A stretch of DNA of 64,000 nucleotides, from contig NZ_CP052766.1 in the NCBI RefSeq assembly GCF_002499975.2, forward strand, positions 1,798,001 to 1,862,000, in the 5' to 3' direction. Positions 1 to 8,980 of the stretch are shown here, one piece after another (within the stretch, counting starts at the first letter, position 1; each line of letters opens with the position of its first letter). Source of the stretch: Alteromonas pelagimontana (lineage in GTDB: Bacteria > Pseudomonadota > Gammaproteobacteria > Enterobacterales > Alteromonadaceae). A program made the position numbers and the translations under genes. The notes under the pieces are model-generated. The model did no database searches and had not been told where the DNA came from. It worked only from the letters and a program-made list of their open reading frames with translations.

Positions 1-8
1 CTAATTTT

Positions 9-1154
9 TCATCGGAATCGAATATGATCTCTATTTAGCGCCCGTATACTGCTGCAACCCATCAAGCGCATATCGCGCTCTATTTCCGCTATAAGCAGCG
101 TCATAGCGCGTTCTACCCCTGCTTGACCTGCAGCGGCAAGGGCATATAAATAGAGTCTTCCTATGCCCACCGCCTTGGCACCTAGTGCCAGAGCTTTAAG
201 TACATGAGTACCACGCTGCACGCCACTATCGAACAATACGTCAATTTCCTCACCAACCTCATCAACAATTTCTGCCAGATGATCAAACGAGCTACGCGCG
301 CCATCTAACTGCCTGCCGCCGTGATTGGAAATAACAATTCCGGTACAGCCAATATCGACTGCCCTGCGTGCGTCTTCTTTACTCATGATGCCTTTAAGAC
401 AAAATTCGCCGTCCCAGAATTTCACCATTTCTTCAACATCTTTCCAATTCATGGTGGGGTCCAGCATATGCGTAAAATAATCGCCGATAGAGCTGGTGCC
501 GCCTTTCATGTCAATGTGCGCGTCTAGCTGGGGTAACGAGAATTTTTCGTGCGTCAGATAGTTAATTCCCCACATTGGCTTAGTGACAAATTGCCATAAG
601 CCAGCCACGTTCAGGCGAAAAGGAATAGAAAAGCCGGTGCGCAGGTCCCGTTCCCGGTTACCCCCGGTAATGGAATCAACCGTCAGCATCATAACTTCAA
701 TGTTAGATTCCTTTGCCCGTTCCATCATGGCGCGGTTTAGCCCCCGGTCCTTATGAAAATAAAACTGGTAGACCTGCGGCGTATCATATTGTTTGGAAAT
801 TTCCTCCATACTCACAGTACCCAGCGAAGAGACTCCAAACATGGTGCCAAATTTTTCGGCGCACGCCGCCACTGCGTGTTCCCCCTGATGGTGGAACAGT
901 CTTTGTAGTGCGGTTGGAGAACAATAGATAGGCAGCTTCAACTGCTGCCCCATTACCTCAACACTTAAATCAATATCTTTTACCCCCGTTAGCACCCGGG
1001 GAATCAAATCGCATTCATTAAATGCTGCTGAGTTGCGCCGCATTGTTACTTCATCGTCTGCACCACCATCAATATAGTTGAAAATCGGTCCTGGTAAACG
1101 TTTGCTGGCGAGTTTTCTGAAATCATTAAAATTGTGGCATTGGCGCAGTCGCAT
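9..1154 (-). CDS. lldD: FMN-dependent alpha-hydroxy-acid (L-lactate-type) dehydrogenase
   Basis: This 381-residue protein belongs to the FMN-dependent alpha-hydroxy-acid oxidase/dehydrogenase family, which oxidises L-lactate or related 2-hydroxy acids to 2-keto acids and passes electrons to quinone or cytochrome. The N-terminus has the family pattern LPGPIFNYIDGGADDE. The active-site His and substrate-binding Arg lie in SNHGGRQLDGA near residue 280, and the FMN phosphate region follows as DSGVQRGTHVLKALALGA. Length matches LldD (about 380 residues). It stands alone, with no lactate permease or lldR beside it, so the exact substrate (lactate, glycolate or mandelate) is not fixed by context. 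The stop codon is TGA at 9-11, so the gene is complete. Confidence 0.88.
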   Translation of the reverse strand: MRLRQCHNFNDFRKLASKRLPGPIFNYIDGGADDEVTMRRNSAAFNECDLIPRVLTGVKDIDLSVEVMGQQLKLPIYCSPTALQRLFHHQGEHAVAACAEKFGTMFGVSSLGTVSMEEISKQYDTPQVYQFYFHKDRGLNRAMMERAKESNIEVMMLTVDSITGGNRERDLRTGFSIPFRLNVAGLWQFVTKPMWGINYLTHEKFSLPQLDAHIDMKGGTSSIGDYFTHMLDPTMNWKDVEEMVKFWDGEFCLKGIMSKEDARRAVDIGCTGIVISNHGGRQLDGARSSFDHLAEIVDEVGEEIDVLFDSGVQRGTHVLKALALGAKAVGIGRLYLYALAAAGQAGVERAMTLLIAEIERDMRLMGCSSIRALNRDHIRFR

Positions 1155-1480
1155 TGGTGCTTCTCATGTTGGTCGGTGACGGGGGACTAATAACAGACTT
1201 TCGTTATTGATTGTACAAAATTAAGCCCGCCAGAAGCGGGCCTACAGTTAGATAATACCAGAACCTGTGGTGCTGGCGTCACGCTGACGGGCTTTTTGCG
1301 ATAGCCACATTTACGATATCCCCCAGCAATACAGCTTTACTCACCTATACCAAGCCTCCGATGTAGCTAACTGGCTCCAGGTGGAGGAAAACGCAATGGC
1401 TGCGTTGCTCGCGCTTTTTCGCTTATCACCATAGTAGAAAAGTTGTTACCGCTGAGATTTAATGAAGGCTAGAACAGCCA
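1155..1480. other. intergenic region, 326 bp
   Basis: No gene is supported here. A short hairpin (GCCCGC-cagaa-GCGGGC, 1225-1241) lies between the two minus-strand genes and could act as a terminator for the AsmA-like gene. The stretch around 1390-1440 has a small inverted repeat (ACGCA..TGCGT) and a minus-strand open stretch of about 31 codons without a convincing start. I do not call it a gene. Confidence 0.5.
1225..1241 (-). terminator. possible terminator hairpin
   Basis: Six-base GC-rich arms (GCCCGC/GCGGGC) enclose a 5-nt loop. Read on the minus strand the hairpin is followed by TTAATTTTG, a modest T-rich tail. It lies about 240 bases past the AsmA-like stop codon and about 70 upstream of the lldD start, so it could separate the two genes. 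Confidence 0.4.
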
Positions 1481-2266
1481 CTAATTCTTATCAAGCAACC
1501 CCTTTAACTTCTCGCTCGCTTTGTCCATCAATTTATCTTTTTCTTCATCAATTTTCTCTTTTGCCTTTTCTTTCGCTTTTTCTTCAAGCACTTTTTTGGC
1601 CTGAGCTTTAGCTTCAGCAATTAAATTGTTGAGCATGCCATCAACAATGGCAGCACCAACCTGATCCGCCGGCATCCCATTCGGATTACCTACCGGCCCC
1701 GCGTTGAATGTGGGAAGCGTGACATCGTATGCCTTTTTATCCAGTTTGAGCTCACCGGTGTCCAGCTGTTCGAAGTCAATACGTAAACGGGTATTCGTCA
1801 CGGTGACATTTTCCACAATTAACAACGGCATGGGATCATTGGATTTTTCTGATTGAGAAGCATTACCGGAAGATAAGTGCGACTGTAGATTGTCTTTAAG
1901 CACCATTAAATTGCCTTCGCCAGATGCATTCACTTCGTAAAGCACTTCCGGCGCATCGATACGTATATTCTGCACTACATATGGCTCTTTTACCGCTGCG
2001 CCCAAATCCAGTATTACCTGATCAAAACTAAATGCATCTTCGTCACTAAATCCTTCAGGGTTCTCCACTTCCAGCTCATCAATGCTAAGGCGGCCTTCAC
2101 GCAGTGCCAGCTCTACTCCGGCAACACTGACTTCAGTTTCAAGATAAGTACTGCCGTGCCCTTCGATTTGCCGTTTAATAAAATCGTCAGCACCACTCAG
2201 CAAGTACCAAATTCCGCCGCCGATAACTAACACTATAATTAGCAGTGCAATTAACACTTTTTTCAT
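1481..2266 (-). CDS. AsmA-like membrane-anchored protein
   Basis: The protein has 261 residues from an ATG at 2266, which has GGAG six bases upstream. An ATG five codons earlier is open but has no usable Shine-Dalgarno sequence. One N-terminal membrane segment (about residues 3-24, LIALLIIVLVIGGGIWYLL-like) is followed by a periplasmic domain. That domain opens with the beta-rich pattern seen at the start of AsmA/DUF748 proteins (YLETEVSVAGVELALREGRL). The C-terminal 50 residues are highly charged, with many Lys/Glu pairs, and probably form a long helix. AsmA-family proteins are linked to outer-membrane and lipid homeostasis. This one is much shorter than AsmA or TamB, so the function is not assigned. 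The gene appears monocistronic. Confidence 0.6.
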   Translation of the reverse strand: MKKVLIALLIIVLVIGGGIWYLLSGADDFIKRQIEGHGSTYLETEVSVAGVELALREGRLSIDELEVENPEGFSDEDAFSFDQVILDLGAAVKEPYVVQNIRIDAPEVLYEVNASGEGNLMVLKDNLQSHLSSGNASQSEKSNDPMPLLIVENVTVTNTRLRIDFEQLDTGELKLDKKAYDVTLPTFNAGPVGNPNGMPADQVGAAIVDGMLNNLIAEAKAQAKKVLEEKAKEKAKEKIDEEKDKLMDKASEKLKGLLDKN

Positions 2267-2386
2267 TAGCCGCTCCGTCATTCCATTATGTAATGTTACG
2301 TTGATACAAACTTATACCTTATCAGGATTACCACAACTTTGTTTTCTAACGTAATGGTAACTGAACACCAGCTTCGGCTGATGGGC

Positions 2387-3571
2387 TTAAAGGTAGCGCC
2401 ACAACGGGTTTTTACTTCGGTGCTTAAATGCAGCAAACGCCCGGGTGGGGAAATACAGCGCAATCACCAGTATTACGGTAATTAGCCATACCCATTCAAT
2501 TGAATCTACACCAAATCGCTCTCCTTGGTTGGCGCCGTAAATCGCAAGCAGAATTTGATATATAACCAGCAACACATAAAGATGCAGAATGTAGAAAAAC
2601 ATGGGCGCAGAGCCAAAGGTTTCAATAGCATCAAGTAATTTACCCAACATACGCTCCAGCCATGCCAGTAAGATAAATACCATGCCTAATGTCAGCAAAA
2701 GATAATCAAGAGAAGGCGGATATTTGGTAAAGTTCAAAAATGACATTAAAGTGTGCAACACGCTCTGCTGAGCTTCCCAGGGAAGCGTTTCGCCATAGAC
2801 ATTAAAGCCACGAAGCAAAAGAAGCAGCGCCCAGCAGCCGATTCCCAGCGCCAGTAATATTTTTTGGCGGCTAAAAGCATCTTTTGTTCTGGCATAAAGC
2901 GGACCAGCAAAATAGCCCAATGCTATTACGCCTATCCAGGGTAACACAGGGTAGGAAGCCCGAACTCGCACCGGCTCCAGCATTAACACATTGCGATCAT
3001 GCAAAATGCTCCAGAGTGTAAAGCCAGTTTCACCGGCTTGAAAAGTAATAGGAGTAAGCAAGTTATGACCAAAAACTATGAGAAAACCTACTGCTCCAAC
3101 AACGGGAAAAGGCAGTTTTGCTAACAGCCCTAGCGCAATCATGCTGATACCAATTGCCCAGATTACCTGAAGGAATAACGCATTAAAGTCGCCGTTCCAG
3201 GCAAAGGCAATTACGGTTAGCTCCAGGACTATCAAAAACAACCCGCGTTTAACTAAAAACTGGGTGGGGGAACGGAAGTTGCCGTTTGCCCCCTGCGCAT
3301 AAAGCCACGCCGAAAGGCCGGTTAAAAAAACAAAAGCCGGAGCACAAAGGTGTGCCGCCAAACGGGAAAAATAAAGTGCCGGTGCCGTGTTATCAATATC
3401 CATCGGATCGGCGACAGGCATATGAAAAAATAGCCGTTCACGCACATGATCCATCACCATAATGATCATGACCACCCCTCGCAGAATATCAATACTCGCA
3501 ATGCGCTTTTTCAACGTTTGCTTATCCACACCCGATGACGTTACATCAGCCATCACCACACTCGAACTCAT
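2387..3571 (-). CDS. DUF1624/heparan-glucosaminide acetyltransferase-like membrane protein
   Basis: This is a 394-residue polytopic inner-membrane protein with about ten hydrophobic segments. The opening RIASIDILRGVVMIIMVMDH is typical of DUF1624 and related acyltransferase-fold membrane proteins, whose eukaryotic relative HGSNAT moves an acetyl group across the membrane to glucosamine. The bacterial members have no settled substrate. The ATG at 3571 has AGGA just upstream. It is divergent from the M1 aminopeptidase gene. The family call is fairly secure, but any acetyltransferase activity is inference. Confidence 0.75.
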   Translation of the reverse strand: MSSSVVMADVTSSGVDKQTLKKRIASIDILRGVVMIIMVMDHVRERLFFHMPVADPMDIDNTAPALYFSRLAAHLCAPAFVFLTGLSAWLYAQGANGNFRSPTQFLVKRGLFLIVLELTVIAFAWNGDFNALFLQVIWAIGISMIALGLLAKLPFPVVGAVGFLIVFGHNLLTPITFQAGETGFTLWSILHDRNVLMLEPVRVRASYPVLPWIGVIALGYFAGPLYARTKDAFSRQKILLALGIGCWALLLLLRGFNVYGETLPWEAQQSVLHTLMSFLNFTKYPPSLDYLLLTLGMVFILLAWLERMLGKLLDAIETFGSAPMFFYILHLYVLLVIYQILLAIYGANQGERFGVDSIEWVWLITVILVIALYFPTRAFAAFKHRSKNPLWRYL

Positions 3572-3948
3572 AAATTTTCCTAATTTCTTTGCTATCGCTT
3601 CTATCTGGATTAGCCGCTTAGATCTTCGATTATCTTCTGCGTCAGAAAATGCCTGGGCATGACGAAAGATACATCAATCAAAAACGTTATAACATAACAA
3701 GTAAAAAAGAAGTGCATGGTACTATAAATTCTAAAAATTTCCAGATTGACGTTTGAATGAAGCGTGTAAATGTTGAATGGAGGCCTTCGTCATTTCATTA
3801 ATTAACCGAACGTAAGTTGATAGCGTCTATTTTCGTCGCACCTATCTCCTGCTATGGTAGCAGCACTGAGTAAGCCGCAATGGCAGGAAAAACTGCTTAC
3901 GGATAGCTCCCCAATTATGCAAAGTTGGTAATTAACAGTAGGATAACC
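3572..3948. other. divergent intergenic region, 377 bp
   Basis: This lies between the DUF1624-type gene (minus) and the M1 peptidase gene (plus) and must carry promoters for both. I could not pick confident -35/-10 pairs. A short open frame of 25 codons (ATG 3854, TAA 3929-3931) ends 18 bases before the peptidase start but has no Shine-Dalgarno sequence. It could be a leader peptide or chance. Confidence 0.4.
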
Positions 3949-5853
3949 ATGAAAAATATCGGTTGGGTGTTTTTAACTGCACCTTTGCTGTTTGCGTGTT
4001 CAGAACCCGCACAGCAAGAATCATCGCCAGTCAAAGAAGACAAACCTGTCACCACAACATCTTCTACAGCCATTGTTCCGGGAACAGACTACCACTCGTT
4101 TTCTAATCCCGACGAAGTAAAGGTGACGCACCTTGATCTGGAGCTAACCGCTGATTTTGACAAGCACCAACTGGTAGGTCAGGCCACGCTGGGTTTTATC
4201 CGGCAGACAGAATCCGCAGACACACTTGTTCTGGACACACGCGACCTTACAATCAACAGCGTGACTGCAGGAGAAGACGCGGTTAGTTATACGCTTAAAG
4301 ATGCCGACCCGGATTTGGGTGCCGCACTGGAAATCGACCTGCCTGCTGAAGCCACCTCGGTGACCGTTGATTACACCACCTCGCCCACCGCATCCGGTGT
4401 ACAATGGTTAACGCCAGCGCAAACAGCAGGTAAACAACATCCTTTCCTGTTTACTCAGGCTCAGGCTATTCATGCGCGCAGTTTTATTCCGTTGCAGGAT
4501 TCACCGCAGGTACGAATTACTTACAATGCCCGTATTCATACACCTGAAAATTTATTGGCGGTGATGAGTGCAGCCAATGATCCACAAACTCCCAGAGATG
4601 GCGACTACGAATTTACGATGCCGCAAGCCATCCCTTCGTATCTCATCGCGTTGTCTATCGGCAATCTCAAATTTAAAGCCATGGGTGAACGCACTGGCGT
4701 ATATGCAGAGCCGGAGCTGCTGGATGCCGCGGCAGAAGAGTTTTCTGATACCGAGAGCATGTTAGAGGTAACCGAGAAAACCTACGGCCCTTATCGCTGG
4801 GACCGTTACGATCTGCTTATTCTACCGCCGTCTTTCCCCTTTGGTGGAATGGAGAACCCGCGTTTATCATTTATTACGCCAACGGTTATTGCGGGTGATA
4901 AAAGTCTGGTCTCGCTGATTGCTCACGAACTGGCACACAGCTGGTCGGGCAATACCGTTACCAACGCCACCTGGCGAGATTTATGGCTAAACGAAGGCTT
5001 TACCACTTATCTCACCTATCGAATTATGGAAATGGTGTACGGACAAGATCGCTACCGTATGGAAGCAGTGTTGGGCTACCAGAGCTTGCAAGCAGATATT
5101 CAAGCGCTTCCTGAGAAAGATCAGATTCTTGCCATTGATCTGCGCGGTCGCAATCCTGATGACGTGTTTTCCGATATTCCCTATGAAAAAGGCGCCCTGT
5201 TTTTACGGGAAATTGAACAGAAAATTGGCCGCGAGAACTTTGATGCATTTCTAATGGCTTACTTTGATCATTTCGCTTTTCAAAGTATTACCACCGACGC
5301 GTTTATTGACTATTTAGATGCCACGTTACTCAAAGACTATTCGGATAAATTAAATAAAGGACGAATTCATGAATGGATATTCTCGCCCGGAATTCCCGAA
5401 GGCGCCCCTGTGCCAGAATCTGATGCATTTGAAAAAGTTGATACCGCGCGACAGGCGTGGCTAAACGGCAAGAAGCCAGCGGCTGACATTAACACGCAGG
5501 ATTGGACAACCCACGAATGGCTGTATTTTCTTAATAATATGCCAGAAGAGTTGTCTACCAAACAGCTGGATGAGCTGGACGCCGCGTTTGCATTAACCAA
5601 AAGTCAAAACAATGAAATTGCTCATAGCTGGTTGCTGATTGCAGTTAAAAACGAATACGAACCCGCTTATGATCGCCTTTACGACTATCTGGTTCACATC
5701 GGCCGCAATAAACTGGTGAAGCCGCTATACCGCGAGCTCTCAACGACACCAGAAGGCAAAGCGTTTGCTGCCAAAGCATTTGCCGAAGCAAAACCCGGTT
5801 ATCATCCTTTGACGATTCGGGCGAATGAAGGGTTTGTAGAAGATAAAAAGTAA
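3949..5853 (+). CDS. M1-family aminopeptidase lipoprotein
   Basis: This is a zinc aminopeptidase of family M1 (gluzincin), 634 residues from the ATG at 3949, which has AGGA seven bases upstream. An in-frame TTG at 3925 is open but would bury the signal peptide. The N-terminus is a lipoprotein signal with a lipobox ending FAC (Cys about residue 17), so the enzyme is probably anchored in the cell envelope facing the periplasm. The substrate-anchoring GGMEN motif is near residue 300, and the zinc site HELAHSW near 326 is followed by the third ligand in LWLNEGF. The C-terminal part resembles the helical domain of leukotriene A4 hydrolase-like enzymes rather than the longer PepN. It would trim N-terminal residues from peptides entering the periplasm. 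Confidence 0.88.
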   Translation: MKNIGWVFLTAPLLFACSEPAQQESSPVKEDKPVTTTSSTAIVPGTDYHSFSNPDEVKVTHLDLELTADFDKHQLVGQATLGFIRQTESADTLVLDTRDLTINSVTAGEDAVSYTLKDADPDLGAALEIDLPAEATSVTVDYTTSPTASGVQWLTPAQTAGKQHPFLFTQAQAIHARSFIPLQDSPQVRITYNARIHTPENLLAVMSAANDPQTPRDGDYEFTMPQAIPSYLIALSIGNLKFKAMGERTGVYAEPELLDAAAEEFSDTESMLEVTEKTYGPYRWDRYDLLILPPSFPFGGMENPRLSFITPTVIAGDKSLVSLIAHELAHSWSGNTVTNATWRDLWLNEGFTTYLTYRIMEMVYGQDRYRMEAVLGYQSLQADIQALPEKDQILAIDLRGRNPDDVFSDIPYEKGALFLREIEQKIGRENFDAFLMAYFDHFAFQSITTDAFIDYLDATLLKDYSDKLNKGRIHEWIFSPGIPEGAPVPESDAFEKVDTARQAWLNGKKPAADINTQDWTTHEWLYFLNNMPEELSTKQLDELDAAFALTKSQNNEIAHSWLLIAVKNEYEPAYDRLYDYLVHIGRNKLVKPLYRELSTTPEGKAFAAKAFAEAKPGYHPLTIRANEGFVEDKK

Positions 5854-5890
5854 GTGTGAAAGCACGCTTTGTTACAAAACATAAATAACA

Positions 5891-5912
5891 ATGCCGCTTT
5901 TCGAAGCGGCAT
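5891..5912. terminator. bidirectional terminator hairpin
   Basis: The perfect inverted repeat ATGCCGCTT-ttcg-AAGCGGCAT sits between two convergent genes, 37 bases after the peptidase stop and 14 before the stop of the outer-membrane protein gene. A T-rich flank follows on the plus strand, and the hairpin could serve both directions. Confidence 0.7.
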
Positions 5913-5925
5913 TTGCTGTACCTTA

Positions 5926-6510
5926 TCAGAAGTTATAACGAACGCTGATGCCCATCATGTCTTCATCATCAGCTATTGAATAACTTACACCGACGGCAAA
6001 TGCCTGGGTAAAGAAATAATTGCCGCCTACGGAAATCTGAGTTTCACCTTCACTGTCTATTTCAATATGACGAATTGAGCTACTTAGTTCTAATGTATCA
6101 GTAACCATTGAACGCACACCGACTGTCACACCAAAACCGTTGTCGTCAGCCTTCAAGCTGTACCCTCGATAAGAAGCTGACAGCTTCACGTATTCGTAGC
6201 TAACAGCGGCAAATACGTCTGTGCTTGCAGTTGCACTAAAACGATAACCAACACCGAGGGAACCTTGATCCAAGTCCAAATCAGCACCATCGAAGTCGTC
6301 ACTTAACACGCTATACGAGGCTGCTAAAAATACGTTTTCGCCCAATAGTTTGGAGCCGTAAAAAGCCGCACCTGCCGGCTCGATTTCTTCTGCTCCAAAA
6401 TCGAGTTTCGCTTTCGCATAACCTAACTCCACTAGATCCCAACTAGGGGCCGCAGCAAAAGCATTCATGGAGAGGCCAGCGATCAAAGTTGCAAGTAAAG
6501 TGCGTTTCAT
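5926..6510 (-). CDS. outer-membrane beta-barrel protein, OmpW/OprF-barrel size
   Basis: The protein has 194 residues with a clean signal peptide (cleavage after AFAAA, about residue 20). The rest alternates hydrophobic and polar residues as amphipathic strands and ends in the aromatic C-terminal signature (…VRYNF) recognised by the BAM complex. Glycines and aromatics are spaced as in small 8-stranded barrels. AAGGAAG lies 6 bases upstream of the ATG. No named family is certain, and the role (structural or small-molecule channel) is unknown. It is transcribed alone, convergent with the M1 peptidase gene. Confidence 0.65.
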   Translation of the reverse strand: MKRTLLATLIAGLSMNAFAAAPSWDLVELGYAKAKLDFGAEEIEPAGAAFYGSKLLGENVFLAASYSVLSDDFDGADLDLDQGSLGVGYRFSATASTDVFAAVSYEYVKLSASYRGYSLKADDNGFGVTVGVRSMVTDTLELSSSIRHIEIDSEGETQISVGGNYFFTQAFAVGVSYSIADDEDMMGISVRYNF

Positions 6511-6669
6511 CTTTCTTCCTTATAATTAAAACGAATAGACCACCAGTCATTGATGGCGGCAGAAATATAAAGAAGTCACAGGTGAAAAGAAAGACGTAAT
6601 TTCTGCAAAAATCGGGATATCTTTGATGAGCAGAGTTCTTTTAAAGGAGAATCGTCTGTGTTTTGGGCT

Positions 6670-7854
<1,185 letters not shown>

Positions 7855-7858
<4 letters not shown>

Positions 7859-8646
7859 GACACAAAACATCCGGCATTGAACCTAGCCAGCGGTAAAGAA
7901 ACGTATCCTTTCTCTAGCAACGCATACTTAATTTTGGCGCGACTGACAAACTGTTGCGTATTCCATTCCTGCACAAGCGTATTTCCTGGATAAAAAGCGA
8001 AAGCGGCTAAGTTAGGATAGACCATAAGTTCGGCACTATCGCCTGACACGTAAGTCTGCGGATATTGTTTCATTACGTAATCTAACGATGGCCGGGGCAG
8101 TAACAGCACATCAGCACGGCGTTGACGAAGCGCAAGCAATGCAAGAGCGGTGTCTTCAACGGCAACTACGCGAGAGTCAGCCAGCCGCTGACGCAACAGC
8201 AGTTCGCCTACCGACCCTCGCACCACGGCGAAGGTTAATGACTGGGAGAACGGCGATATTGAAGGGTTGTAACGGCTACCTTCCTTTCGCCATAACAAGC
8301 TGATGGGAGTATCAATAAGCGGCGCAGAAAAGCACAGTTTGGTGGCTTGGCTATTGCCAATTGATTCGCCAACCACAACTTCAACCCTGCCCTGCTGAAG
8401 AGCAGTCACTACATGCTCAGGTGAAAGCAATACCCAACGAATAGTCGAATACCCCATAGCGTTAGCAATTATCCGCGCAACATCAGGAAAAAGCCCCTGA
8501 ACCTCGCCTTGTTTATCCACATACACATAAGGCGGATTATCCAGATATCCAACTTTTAACGTTTTAGGGCGATGGTCTGCACAGCCCAACACCGACAAAA
8601 TCAGGTAGAGCCCAAAGACGTAAATGAGTCGGCGGACGGGAAACAT
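7855..8646 (-). CDS. periplasmic solute-binding lipoprotein, family 3 (amino-acid type)
   Basis: The 263-residue protein has a lipoprotein signal with lipobox VLGC (Cys about 22). The bacterial extracellular solute-binding family 3 domain follows: LKVGYLDNPPYVYVDKQGEVQGLFPDVARII is the standard opening, split here as KVGYLDNPPYVYVD and GLFPDVARII. Such proteins bind amino acids or other small polar ligands and serve ABC importers, sensor kinases or receptors. No permease or ATPase gene is nearby. The downstream neighbour overlaps by ATGA and is a receptor stub followed by cheB/cheD remnants, so a sensory role was likely. It is probably now an orphan. Confidence 0.75.
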
Positions 8647-8980
8647 CGTTTGATACCGCTTGGTAAAGATCGCGTTATGGGCGCACTTTACGACAATTAA
8701 GCCAGCAGTAAATCCGTAAAACTACGAGATGTGATCATAGTTTTTTCGACAGAGATATAGCGTTTTGCTTCATGTTCTTGTGAACAGATTTGTTCAATAT
8801 AGCGCCAGTTTCGAATGAACTGGCTTCTAAAGATTTATTTTATTATCTCTTTTCCCGAAAAGATGAGACAAACCTGCTATTCAACTATTACAAAGATTCG
8901 TGCTGAGTAGCTGCTTTGGCTCACAAGCGGACATTTGACCGAAACGGTACGCGCCTTGTTCAAAAGTCCGTTTATTCAAA
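8647..8980. other. intergenic region with possible gene remnant, 334 bp
   Basis: A hairpin (GCCAGTT/AACTGGC, 8804-8824) lies here. On the minus strand a 45-codon open stretch (8834 to TAA 8697-8699) with protein-like composition (…SQEHEAKRYISVEKTMITS…) ends about 50 bases before the solute-binding gene. It has no good start, so it could be the 3' end of a lost first gene of the chemotaxis operon. I do not recognise the family. Confidence 0.3.

Noticed and set aside
3854..3931. 25-codon open frame just before the M1 peptidase
   Set aside because: It has no ribosome site and no sign of attenuation structure; kept only as a remark.
8697..8834. 45-codon minus-strand stretch as a gene
   Set aside because: No start codon near its beginning and a hairpin lies within it; at most it is the end of a lost gene.
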